This document shows positions 30,967 through 40,034 of a stretch of DNA of 64,000 nt, piece after piece. This DNA comes from Aphanomyces cochlioides. Lineage: Eukaryota > Oomycota > Saprolegniomycetes > Saprolegniales > Verrucalvaceae. The stretch is taken from assembly GCA_019828595.1 (NCBI GenBank), contig JAHQRK010000028.1, positions 558,001 through 622,000 of the forward strand, in the 5' to 3' direction. The position numbers were made by a program, and so were the translations under genes. Position 1 is the first letter of the stretch. Each line of letters begins with the position of its first letter. The notes under the pieces were generated by a model that was not told the DNA's origin, did no database searches, and saw nothing but the letters and a program-made list of their open reading frames with translations.

Positions 30967-31511
30967 GGTTGGGGCCTCACCGAAAGACGTTCACTGAAGT
31001 TTCTATCGTTCCTGAACAGACACAGAGATGTGTGATTGGTCCTGATCGTAACGCCGGCACCATCAACTTGCGGCATCTGCAGACGTGTCCATCGCGGCGA
31101 CTCTTTGAGTGACTGGATGAAGCCAGAGATGGCCGACTGTGATGCGGCACTTGCGGCGAGATGACGACTTGCTCATGTTCGGCCCACATGAGTTGAATCT
31201 CCCATGGAAGTTCTCTTACACGGGCTCTCCACGACGAAATGCAGCATCATATTTGCTACTTTAACTTATATAAATGCTCGTCGTCACCTGCACTTAACCG
31301 TTAGTACAACTGGATTGCGGCGGTATTTCACTTGAATAAAGTATATGATATCGTCTGTCGAGTTTACCATCTCCAAAAGACATCGATGATTACAAAGTGG
31401 ATGGTTGATTACAAATTTTGTCTGCTTTGAGTGTGGTCTGGACGACGGCCACTCCTGCTACCATTTTCACTTTAGTGTAGCTCAAGGCGACGCCTTTCCT
31501 TGCTCGACATC
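30967..31511. other. divergent promoter region
   Basis: About 545 bp between the membrane protein (leftward) and the aminotransferase (rightward). No additional gene is supported. Confidence 0.4.
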
Positions 31512-32762
31512 ATGCCGACTGAAGCCCAATGGCACACGATGTTCCCGTCCGACTTGGCCAATCACACGTCCAACCCGATCCGAAAGATCGTGGACCACAT
31601 CAAGATGCCAAAAGATCCGATCAAACCACTCATCTTGCTCTCGCTCGGCGATCCGACCGTCTTTGGCAACCTTGCATGCCCTGATGTCCTCACCGATGCC
31701 ATTGTTCGAAATGTTAAATCACACAAACACAATGGATATATCCACTCGGCCGGCACGGAAGCTGCTCGAGCTGCGATTGCTGCCCGATATGGCACGCCCA
31801 CGTCGCCATTGACCAAAGACGATGTGATCATTGCTAGTGGCGGCTCTGGTGCGCTTGATATGGCTATCACAGGCTTGTGCAATCCAGGAGATAACATTTT
31901 GATCCCCAAACCAGCCTTCTCGCTCTACAAAGTGATCGCAGATGCCCACCAGATCCAAGTACGATACTACGACCTCCTCCCTAAAAAAAACTGGGAGGCT
32001 GACACAGAGCAAATGGCGTCGCTCATTGACAACCGCACGCAAGCTATCTTGATCAACAACCCATCGAATCCATGTGGCTCAGTCTTCTCGAAATCGCACT
32101 TGGAAGCGATCTTGCGCGTCGCGGAAACCCATCGCGTGCCCATCATTGCCGACGAAATCTACGGCGATATGACCTTTGGCGAGGCCAAGTTTTTCCCCAT
32201 TGCCTCGTTGACTAGCACTGTTCCAGTCGTGTCCGTGAGCGGCTTGGCCAAGCAATTCTGCGTTCCTGGATGGCGTGTGGGCTGGGTCGCTGTCCATGAC
32301 CGCAACGACGTGCTCAAGGACATCCGCGCTGCTTATTTCAAATTGTCGACGATTGTCCTGGGAGCAAACTCACTCATCCAGAGCGCGATTCCAGATATTT
32401 TGACACCTGCAGCCGGCAGCGCCGAGGAGCAATCGCTCGCCAAGTTCAAAACCGAGTACTACTCGGCGCTTGAAGCCAATGCACAATTCACCCTCGACAC
32501 ACTGAGGCAAATTCCAGGTCTCCAAGTTGTCGTGCCGCAAGGTGCCATGTACGTCATGTGTGGCATTGACACATCCCGCCTTGATATCAAGGACGACTTG
32601 GACTTTACGCAAAAACTCCTCGACGAAGAAGCTGTCTTTGTCTTGCCTGGCCAGTGCTTTCAAATTCCAAATTTCTTTCGCGTCGTCTTCTCCGCTCCGC
32701 AAGACAAACTCGCCGAAGCATACGACCGCATCAAGAGCTTCTGTGCCCGCCACACCAAGTAA
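31512..32762 (+). CDS. tyrosine aminotransferase-like enzyme (class I/II PLP)
   Basis: 416 residues from the ATG at 31512, no introns. It is a complete fold-type I aminotransferase of the tyrosine/nicotianamine branch: NPIRKIVDHIKMP near the N-terminus, ILLSLGDPTVFGNL, NGYIHSAGTEAARAAIAARY, VIIASGGSGALDMAI for the cofactor phosphate site, ILINNPSNPCGSVFS with the Asn that contacts PLP, IIADEIYGDMTF with the Asp bonded to the pyridine N, SVSGLAKQFCVPGWRVGW with the Schiff-base Lys and following Arg, and a C-terminal substrate-binding Arg in FFRVVFS. It should transfer the amino group of tyrosine (or another aromatic or aliphatic amino acid) to 2-oxoglutarate. No targeting peptide is visible, suggesting cytosol. 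Exact substrate is inferred from family resemblance. Confidence 0.9.
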   Translation: MPTEAQWHTMFPSDLANHTSNPIRKIVDHIKMPKDPIKPLILLSLGDPTVFGNLACPDVLTDAIVRNVKSHKHNGYIHSAGTEAARAAIAARYGTPTSPLTKDDVIIASGGSGALDMAITGLCNPGDNILIPKPAFSLYKVIADAHQIQVRYYDLLPKKNWEADTEQMASLIDNRTQAILINNPSNPCGSVFSKSHLEAILRVAETHRVPIIADEIYGDMTFGEAKFFPIASLTSTVPVVSVSGLAKQFCVPGWRVGWVAVHDRNDVLKDIRAAYFKLSTIVLGANSLIQSAIPDILTPAAGSAEEQSLAKFKTEYYSALEANAQFTLDTLRQIPGLQVVVPQGAMYVMCGIDTSRLDIKDDLDFTQKLLDEEAVFVLPGQCFQIPNFFRVVFSAPQDKLAEAYDRIKSFCARHTK

Positions 32763-33462
32763 ACTCACGAATATATTAACGTCCTGGTATTTCTTATCCT
32801 CCACATTGTGTCGACGTCTTGGCGACCGCTTCCTCGAATTGCAAGTTAAAGTCAACGATAGACATTTGAAAAGTGTGAATCATTAGTACAGTTGCGACCG
32901 AATAACTGTAGCCCCTCGCCTCCTTTCAAGACACGAAGCGCAATGCAATCCATCGTGGAAAATGGATATCGTCATAGATGACAATGTACACTGAGCGGAG
33001 GGCCTGGCCGCATTGAAACCAAGAGTGACGACGCAAGGATGTCGTGCAGACTGTCGCGGTTGCCAGTGATCATCTCTGGTGTCTGTGTGGTGGAAATTTC
33101 GCTGGAGAAACCAGCAACAAGGAGAAAAGGCAAGTCAGAGGATCTCCGTAGCAGCATAGCGCCACTGACATCGTTGGCAAAGGTCTTTGTTCGCATGGTC
33201 CACCGATGCAGTCATGATTAGTCGCTGTTGTTGCCTCAGTCTGCAACATTCAGCTCACCAAAACTGCAGGACGCTTTGGTCCAAGTGGAGCTTTGCTCGT
33301 TAGTCTATCTCCTTGACTCTCCACATCGATAGCCAAGGCTCTCCAAGTCGGCTTTGTCATCGTATCGGCGGCAAGAAGCTCCAGATGGACAAGGTGGAAC
33401 GGTTGGTCAAAATTCACCCAGCCAAGTGTCACGCGTGTGTCTCTTTGTGCAATCAAACTTCC
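32763..33462. other. intergenic, 700 bp
   Basis: A minus-strand mini-frame starts at 32865 (MSIVDFNLQFEEAVAK) and stops after 23 codons; its start context matches that of the TPR gene at 826 over 21 of 22 bases. Otherwise nothing is recognised. Confidence 0.4.
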
Positions 33463-34500
33463 ATGGCAACCAAGCGCAATCAAGCAAGCCAGGACGGGGC
33501 CAAGAAGAAGCAGAAGAGGGCGGATCTCGGCAGCGCATTCAAAGTCAAGTGCTACTTGAATTTGTGTGAGCATGTCTTGGTCAAGAACAACAAGGACGCC
33601 TTGATGGACGATTGCAAGACGTGCTTTACGTGTCGGGAAGTCGAAGATGGCGACAACTACAGCCTCGGCTCGACGTTCTTCATCCGCGCGGACGAAGCGC
33701 CTGCTTGCGGCATGGAAGTCCTCGCCAAGAAGATTTTCGACTTGCACACAAAGGGTCTCGAGTTTGATCCGTCGACGTCTGGCGCTGAATGGTGGACGCA
33801 ACATATTGACCACCGAGACAACATTGGATTCCACTGGGACCGCGACTACGGCAAGGAAGAAGGCGACGAAGAGCACGTCCATCCATACCTTGGTACGGTC
33901 ACGTATCTCTGCGTGAATGCAGGACCGACGGTCATCCTCGACAAGCGCGGCACATTTGACTACGGCGCGGACATTTCCGGTCCCCTTCGGGAATGCATTG
34001 TGAGCCATCCAGCCCCTGGAAAGCATATCACCTTTGACGGCGACCTTTTGCACGGCGCGCCGTCCGATCTTGCATTCCCTCGCGTCAATGAAGACGTCGA
34101 GGGGCTCCGCGTGACGTTCCTCGTCAATATTTGGATCAACCACAAGCCGGTCGAGTCGCAGCGCCTCGACGCACAAATTGCATCCTCGTTGAAACTTTTA
34201 GTGAGCGACGTCGAGTCCCTCGCTTTGAACAGCGCCAATATCGAAGAGATTCCGCCTGTGGCCACGTCGGAAGGCCCCGTGACGAAACACCGCTTTGGAA
34301 TCAACAGCGGCGGTGACGACTACATTATCGAGTTGACCCTGCCAGAGGATAAGTTGACCAAGGCAGAAGGCAGTGTCGAATGCTTGGCGTTGCAAAATTC
34401 GAGGATTGTTGCCGGCGAATTGACCGAGTCTGAAGACGAAGACGATGACGAAGAAGAGGGTGACGAAGAAGGCGGTGACGAAGAAGACGACGAAGACTGA
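33463..34500 (+). CDS. 2OG-Fe(II) oxygenase-like protein with acidic tail
   Basis: 345 residues from MATKRNQASQDG; the open frame extends 50 codons upstream but that part looks non-coding. A Lys-rich head (KKKQKRAD, a possible nuclear localisation signal) precedes a double-stranded beta-helix core. His-x-Asp is in IGFHWDRDYG, LGTVTYLCVNAGPTVILD forms central strands, the distal His is in DGDLLHGAPSDL, and the 2OG-contacting Arg is probably in GLRVTFLVNIWIN. This is the arrangement of prolyl-hydroxylase-like oxygenases. The last 25 residues are almost all Asp/Glu. Acidic tail plus basic head suggest nuclear or histone/ribosome-linked substrates, but that is inference. Confidence 0.7.
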   Translation: MATKRNQASQDGAKKKQKRADLGSAFKVKCYLNLCEHVLVKNNKDALMDDCKTCFTCREVEDGDNYSLGSTFFIRADEAPACGMEVLAKKIFDLHTKGLEFDPSTSGAEWWTQHIDHRDNIGFHWDRDYGKEEGDEEHVHPYLGTVTYLCVNAGPTVILDKRGTFDYGADISGPLRECIVSHPAPGKHITFDGDLLHGAPSDLAFPRVNEDVEGLRVTFLVNIWINHKPVESQRLDAQIASSLKLLVSDVESLALNSANIEEIPPVATSEGPVTKHRFGINSGGDDYIIELTLPEDKLTKAEGSVECLALQNSRIVAGELTESEDEDDDEEEGDEEGGDEEDDED

Positions 34501-34522
34501 AAACGAGATACATATATATATG

Positions 34523-35224
34523 TTATGGATGTGTCGAGTGAGGTACGCCAAGATCCGACATTTTCTTGCAGTAGACGTCGAGGATCTCCGACTCGGACGT
34601 GCCGAGCGTATTGATTGCTTTGATCCGCTTGACTTGCTCGATGGAGAATCCAAGGACTGCTTCCTTCTTCGTCTCTGGCTCTTTGAGAATGACGCCGCAA
34701 TGACGCCGAACTAGAATTGACAACGTCAGCGCGATGAGCAGTCATGACAGCGCCGTACTTTCGAGACTGGCGGCAATGTCGTGGTCGCAAATACCAAGTT
34801 TCTTCATCCCCTTCTCGATGCGCATGGTCTCCTCTGTCACGCCGAGCATGTCCATGGCTTTCTCAGCGCTGAGCGCGTTGTTGGGCGACGTGGATAGATT
34901 CGACAGCGTCTTGGTGCGAGTGAGTTTCTCTGTAGGTCGAACTGTGTCAAGGCGTAGTTCACGGACGCTGCGACTTCGTCTTCGCATGACACTGAATCCT
35001 TTGCCAGAGAGTCGTTCGTGGAGCGGCATGGCAGATCTAATGCCAAGCTTGAAGAGGAGGATGGACATTTCAACGTACCGCAATTCTTCGTCTCGAGGGG
35101 ACAACGACGGCAACGAAATGATCTTCTGTGCGTCGTCGTCTAGATTCAAGCTCATTTCAGGCGACAGAGGGGCTTGGATAAGCGGCAATGCCACGTCGTC
35201 CGTGGAAAGAAGCGTCGTCTCCAT
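34523..35224 (-). CDS. two-exon protein of unknown function
   Basis: Exon 1 is 35224-34759, exon 2 is 34710-34523; the 48-nt intron (GTACGG...TTCTAG) joins ...ASLE to RRHCGVILKEP. About 217 residues in all. The protein is helical, with MSILLFKLGIRSAMPLHERL, an Arg-rich stretch (MRRRSRSVREL), a region with repeated Thr/Ser phosphosite-like positions (RTKTLSNLSTSP), and IEQVKRIKAINTLGTSESEI near the end. Hydrophobic spacing suggests small helical repeats, but I recognise no family. The next gene upstream is the PARG-like pair, in the same orientation. Confidence 0.6.
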
Positions 35225-35634
35225 GTGGGGGCCACGGGAGGGCGGCTAGAGAAGCGGTTGCAAAAACAACCTGGATAAAGATAGCCTGGCAATTTATGAA
35301 ACGATCTTCTTGGCGCTTCAACTTCACTGGAAAACCTTGTAGCCTCCTCAACGCATGAGAGCAGTGCTGCTTTTGCGCTTCTTCCTTGCTCACGTCTCGA
35401 TCAAAGGGAGATTAAGAATCGTTTGCCGAGCTTCCCCCAGACCTCCCCCCAGCTACCAATATTCCCAGTCCTGCCCTTGAAGTGACTTGATCTCGTCATT
35501 CGTATGTAGGGCTTTGCAAACAAGTCGTTTCATGCATACCTGTGTTGAGATTAAGACGTAAACGTACGACTGGAAATGGCGCCGAACCTCGAGTTCCACG
35601 CGATGGATAGACCACAGCTGGAGTTGGCGCTGCT
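35225..35634. other. intergenic, 410 bp
   Basis: Upstream region of the two-exon unknown gene, downstream of PARG-like gene 1. No gene seen. Confidence 0.35.
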
Positions 35635-36945
35635 TTACTGAATCGAGCAATAGCCATCAGATGCAGGCACGAGTTCGAGCACCTCTGCAACGAATTCCTC
35701 GTAGATTTTTTGCCTTGGCTGGTTGAGCTTGGCGTAATCCAGCAAGAGATTTCTTGAGACGTCGGCCACGGTCCATTCACGCTCACGGATGGTTTGGATG
35801 ATTTTTGTCCATGAATCTACCAACGGGGCATCGCCAAAGACGGAATAATCGAGACGGGTGACGCCTTGGCGAAGAGATGCTGCGATCCATTGCTGGATAA
35901 ACTTGTGAGTCTTGTTCCCCCCGAAGACGCCACAGCCCCAATGACCCGTCGAGACTGGAGACGACATGGGCTCGACAAAGGCCAGTGATGCTTTGAGGAT
36001 GTCACGATGAACCATATCTTCAGTGAAGTGGTCGGACGTCGTGGCATCCATGGACAGAATGTCAAATGGCGGCGGGAGTGGCGTCAAGATGTCGGCAAAC
36101 CGAAACGTGTTCGAGTACCCCGTGTAGCATATGCATCGCTGGACATTGCGGATTAGAATCACTTGATTTGGCTCCACGGGAGTGCAAAGACCGATAGCAA
36201 TATATGCTTCGGGGGCGCAAGTAAAGAGCACTTCTTCTTGGGTTGCTGATGGAATGATTCGATGGATATGCAACTTTTCGTTGGCGAAATTGACAAATCG
36301 TCGAGCACTGGACGATTCCATCGATGAAACACTCAGCTTGACTGGCACCAGTGAAGCTTCTGACGTTCGCCAGTCGTCGTTGGAGTCAAGCTCAGCGACC
36401 CATTCACGACGTTCAATCGTAACGACACGCGATGGATTGTCCAGTCCTTGGTGCTGGATGTGAAAGTAAGCCAAGAGGCTCAGGATTCGCGCTGGACCAA
36501 CGCCTCCTTTCTCAGGATGGGGAAAAGCTTGATGAAGACGAGTCAGAGACAGTCGGCCGGCGAATTCAACTGTCTTGGGGGTGTTGAGGAGAAACATATT
36601 GGCCAAAATAAACCGTGCGACTTCGATCGTGTATTGACACGTCGTTGAAACATATCGACCGCAGGGGGAGACTTCAGGCTCTCGAGTAAAGCTCAATCCT
36701 TCTAGAGGGTACGATGGAGGGACCGTGGCAGCCCATTCAATGATTACAGGCAACAGTATCGCGAAGAAATCGTAGCCAAAATGCGTGGTGAAGTCTTGAA
36801 TTGCTCGTTCGAGTGCTGGAAATGGTTGCAGACCATCGACCGATCTGAGCTCACCCGCTGGATCCAGATAAGCTTCCAAATCTTCAAACGATCCGATCGG
36901 AGAGCGTGGCGTGCGCTGAAGAGCAGTGCAATGAAGTGCGGACAT
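35635..36945 (-). CDS. poly(ADP-ribose) glycohydrolase-like protein 1
   Basis: 436 residues from MSALHCTALQRTP, single exon. The PARG catalytic region (PF05028) is plain: VNFANEKLHIHRIIPSATQEE holds the macrodomain segment with catalytic Gln-Glu-Glu, followed by VLFTCAPEAYIAIGL and NQVILIRNVQR. Farther on, VSTGHWGCGVFGGNKTHKFI and DYSVFGD match the conserved WGCGAFGG and FGD elements. The family signature is GGG-x(6-8)-QEE; here the three Gly positions read His-Ile-His with identical spacing (13 residues between FAN and QEE). The Gly loop normally contacts the ADP-ribose diphosphate, so activity may be changed or lost. PARG removes poly(ADP-ribose) chains after DNA damage. Tandem with a paralogue upstream. 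Confidence 0.85.
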   Translation of the reverse strand: MSALHCTALQRTPRSPIGSFEDLEAYLDPAGELRSVDGLQPFPALERAIQDFTTHFGYDFFAILLPVIIEWAATVPPSYPLEGLSFTREPEVSPCGRYVSTTCQYTIEVARFILANMFLLNTPKTVEFAGRLSLTRLHQAFPHPEKGGVGPARILSLLAYFHIQHQGLDNPSRVVTIERREWVAELDSNDDWRTSEASLVPVKLSVSSMESSSARRFVNFANEKLHIHRIIPSATQEEVLFTCAPEAYIAIGLCTPVEPNQVILIRNVQRCICYTGYSNTFRFADILTPLPPPFDILSMDATTSDHFTEDMVHRDILKASLAFVEPMSSPVSTGHWGCGVFGGNKTHKFIQQWIAASLRQGVTRLDYSVFGDAPLVDSWTKIIQTIREREWTVADVSRNLLLDYAKLNQPRQKIYEEFVAEVLELVPASDGYCSIQ

Positions 36946-37780
36946 GGCGAAATGGCATCAAGTTGCAGTTGATCAACCCAAATGGACAATGATCACCACT
37001 CCAATCCGGATAAAGGATGCATTATACGGATATTTTGAATTGTCAACAGCAAGCACGAGTCTCGAGATGAAACTTTCGATGTAGAACTGAGGGAGATGAG
37101 ATAGAGTAGAGTCTATTGCTCGTTGCTGATTTGTTTGATCGTGGATTTCTTGACGGAGGACTTTGACGAACGCGACTGGAGCTAAGATCAGCACTCTCAC
37201 TGTTTCCGAACTTGGAAATTCATTCTTGGAAATGTATAAAATTATAAAGGTTATTTTTCAACTGACCAATCAAAACGATTTATTTCAAAATCCAACCAAT
37301 CATCGCTCGACAACAGAAATTGACAAGATAACGTTACAAGTTAAATTTGGGCTGCATGGGCAGCATGATTTCTTGTGCCAGGATGATTTTTGCAGAGGAA
37401 TGCAGGGGATCACTAGGGAACGACATTGTGACTATGGCCTGGCGGATATCCGCAGCCCATACAAACAAAGTTGTGAAGGAGTAAGGATCCAAATCTTCAA
37501 ACTGCATTCTATTGGTGTCCAAAATTTGGGCTCACTGGACGAGAATATGCTAACTGCATAATGTTTGATGTTGGATGAAGTCTTGGATTGGTACAAGTTG
37601 CCGATCATTGATATGGGCTTTGATCCAGCACGAGGAATATTATGGGGATAGTTATGCTGAAGATTTGGTTAATATTAGGAAAGCTACGAGGTTGACTATG
37701 CAATGAATTTCGACTGCAAGTCTGTCGGGGTAAGAGCTAACTCGACAAGAAAGACAGTGATGTTATTACAGCTTGACACG
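36946..37780. other. spacer between the two PARG-like genes
   Basis: 835 bp, AT-rich. The first 90 bp are the promoter side of PARG-like gene 1. A frame of 132 codons on the plus strand (37163-37561) has no features of a real gene. Confidence 0.4.
37004..37032. promoter_or_regulatory. ATCCGGATA motif upstream of PARG-like gene 1
   Basis: ATCCGGATA at 37004-37012 and TATACGGATA at 37023-37032, about 60-85 bp upstream of the ATG. Same family as the motifs near 10604, 39116 and 58894. Confidence 0.45.
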
Positions 37781-39058
37781 TTAGATTTCAAGTACCCGAG
37801 CCACGAATTGCTCATACGGCTCTCGTCGAGATCGATTGAGCTTGGCATAGTTCAGCAAGAGATTTTTCGAGACGTCGGCGACTGTCCATTTTCGCTGGCG
37901 TATTGCTTCGATGATTTGATTCCATGCACCGATCAAGCGTGCATCGCCAAAGACGGAATAGTCAAGACGCGTGACACCCTTGCGGATAGACGCTGCGATC
38001 CATTGTTGGATAAACTTGTGGGTCTGGTTGCCTCCAAAAACACCACAACCCCAGTGTCCTGTCGACACAGCTGATGGCCTAGCGTCAACAAAGGCTAAAG
38101 AAGCTTTAAGGATGTCGCGATGGACCATGTTCTCCGTGAAGTGGTTGGCAACCGTCGCGTCCATTGACAAAATATCAAAAGGTGGCGGCAGTGGGGTCAA
38201 CACATCGGCGAAGCGAAATGTGTCCAAGTAGCCCATGTAGCTGATATATCGTTGGACATTTCGGATCAAAATGACTTGATTTGGCTGCATGCGAGCACAG
38301 AGACCGATAGCGATGTACGCTTCTGGGGCACAAGTAAAGAGTACTTCTTCTTGAGTAGCAGAGGGAATGATGCGATGAATGTGCAAGTCTTGGTTGGCGA
38401 AGTTCACAAATCTCTTTGCACTCGACGACTCCATCGATGAAACACTAAGTTCGACTGGCACAAGAGATGCTTTTGACGTTCGCCAGTCATCCTTCGGGTC
38501 AATTTCTCCCGTCCATTCGCGACGTTCAATCGTAATCATACGTCCAGGATTGTCCAGTTCTCGCAATTGGATGTGGAAATATGCCAACAGACTCAAAACG
38601 CGAGCAGAGCCAACATCTCCGTGGATAGACATAGTGTTGGACTGAAGCACGCGGAACATGTCAACCGAACCTGCCGATTCAACGGTCGTCGGTGTGTTGA
38701 GGAGAAACATGTTGGCCAAAATGAATCGAGCGACTTCACTTGTGTATTGACAGGTCCACGAGATAAACTCGCCGCTGGACGACACTTCTGACTCGGCACC
38801 AAACTTCAATCCACTTGCAGCAGGATATGAATCAGGTACATTGATTGCCCATTCAATGATCGCAGGAAGGAGCGTCGTGAAGAAGTCGTAGCCAAAATGT
38901 CTGTTGAATTCTTGGATGGCTCGTTCAAGAGCTGGGAAATTGCGACGGCCCTTCGCTGCTGGCTTATGCTTAGGGTCCAAATAAGCGGCGAAATCGTCGA
39001 ATGATCCAATTGGATAGCTTGGCGTGCGCTGAAGAGCGGCGCATTGGAGTGCGGACAT
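37781..39058 (-). CDS. poly(ADP-ribose) glycohydrolase-like protein 2
   Basis: 425 residues from MSALQCAALQRTP, single exon. It aligns along its whole length with PARG-like protein 1 (about two thirds identical by eye) and is shorter by roughly ten residues at the C-terminus. It has the same key segments: VNFANQDLHIHRIIPSATQEE, NQVILIRNVQRYISYMGY, VSTGHWGCGVFGGNQTHKFI and DYSVFGDARL. The Gly-Gly-Gly of the PARG signature is again His-Ile-His. Conservation of this change in two otherwise diverged copies argues that it is functional rather than decay. The two genes are head-to-tail, a simple tandem duplication. Confidence 0.85.
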   Translation of the reverse strand: MSALQCAALQRTPSYPIGSFDDFAAYLDPKHKPAAKGRRNFPALERAIQEFNRHFGYDFFTTLLPAIIEWAINVPDSYPAASGLKFGAESEVSSSGEFISWTCQYTSEVARFILANMFLLNTPTTVESAGSVDMFRVLQSNTMSIHGDVGSARVLSLLAYFHIQLRELDNPGRMITIERREWTGEIDPKDDWRTSKASLVPVELSVSSMESSSAKRFVNFANQDLHIHRIIPSATQEEVLFTCAPEAYIAIGLCARMQPNQVILIRNVQRYISYMGYLDTFRFADVLTPLPPPFDILSMDATVANHFTENMVHRDILKASLAFVDARPSAVSTGHWGCGVFGGNQTHKFIQQWIAASIRKGVTRLDYSVFGDARLIGAWNQIIEAIRQRKWTVADVSKNLLLNYAKLNRSRREPYEQFVARVLEI

Positions 39059-39115
39059 GGCGGAAGATTGGTGAATGATTGCAATGTTGGTTCAGTGACA
39101 AAGATCAACGCTCTC

Positions 39116-39124
39116 GTCCGGATA
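39116..39124. promoter_or_regulatory. GTCCGGATA motif upstream of PARG-like gene 2
   Basis: Lies 58 bp upstream of the ATG; a second TATACGGAT follows at about 39156. A TATCCGGA at 39358-39365 may belong to this cluster or be independent. Confidence 0.4.
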
Positions 39125-40034
39125 ACCAGAATGCTAAATCCAGATAAAATTCTGTTATACGGATCAGTGGCAAGTCAGCTCACAGACAAACTTTTTGAAG
39201 GAATCAGCGACGACAAGTCCAAGGAGTCTATGTATACCTCTGCTTTAAGGCTTGTTTTGTGCGTGGAATGCACGATTGCCTTGTAAAGTAATCCCCGAGA
39301 TGGGACTGGGAATTGAGACCAGCACTCTCGCTATTGGTCATTCGGATACGGTTCTTATTATCCGGACGATAGAAAATCCATCCATAATTTGAAAACCAAC
39401 AGGAACATGGATGGAACAGTCCTGCAAAGACGAAAAGTTCGTCCAAGTGGATGATACCCTGAGTCCGCGCGGCTACAGAGGTCGTGAAAAAAAGTGACTC
39501 CATGTGGCTGACATGTGCTCGTTCCGTGTTGGTTTCTTGCTCCAAGATACGCGTCTTTTCTGGCCTGACTGCCTTGTGTGGATCTATTTGATTGAACAGG
39601 AGACCTTTGCCTGGTGGAAAAGGTTTGGAAGTTGTTGCAATCGACTGCGCCAACAATCCATGTGATAAATTACATCTATGGTGGTTTGAGTGGGATCGAG
39701 TTGCAGCTGGACATTGTGATACGAGCGAAATGGCAGAAAGAGTGAAGGAGGTGTCCCAACGGGACTGAGTCAAGCTGTGCCTAAAAAGATACCTTAGCCA
39801 TCAGCAAGACGTCCAATATCAACTGCCCATGTTGGAGACCTTCGCTCGCTTAACCTTCTATAACGCTTGATAAGATTCGTTTTTCGCCAAGCGGTTTCAG
39901 AGGCGCCCTTTCGGAACGATCTTTCATTGACCAAAGCCAATATCTCCAAAGGCAACGCGAGATGGTACGCCGCTGGAACTAGTATGAACTAACTCATGTA
40001 TATGTAGCCTATTGGATATGGCGCAGAGCCAGAA
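39125..40034. other. intergenic before the dynein gene
   Basis: About 900 bp. A minus-strand frame of 181 codons (39228-39773) begins with TTG, lacks an early ATG and has no recognisable domain; I do not call it. Otherwise promoter space. Confidence 0.4.

Noticed and set aside
32794..32865. Mini-frame MSIVDFNLQFEEAVAK resembling an acyl-CoA-binding-protein start
   Set aside because: Only 23 codons, no donor site found, and the aminotransferase 3' end leaves no room for more exons.
37163..37561. Plus-strand frame of 132 codons between the PARG-like genes
   Set aside because: AT-rich region, no domain, no conserved features and would need its own promoter inside the spacer.
39228..39773. Minus-strand frame of 181 codons beside PARG-like gene 2
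   Set aside because: Begins at TTG, has no early ATG, no splice pattern and no recognisable domain; composition looks like chance.
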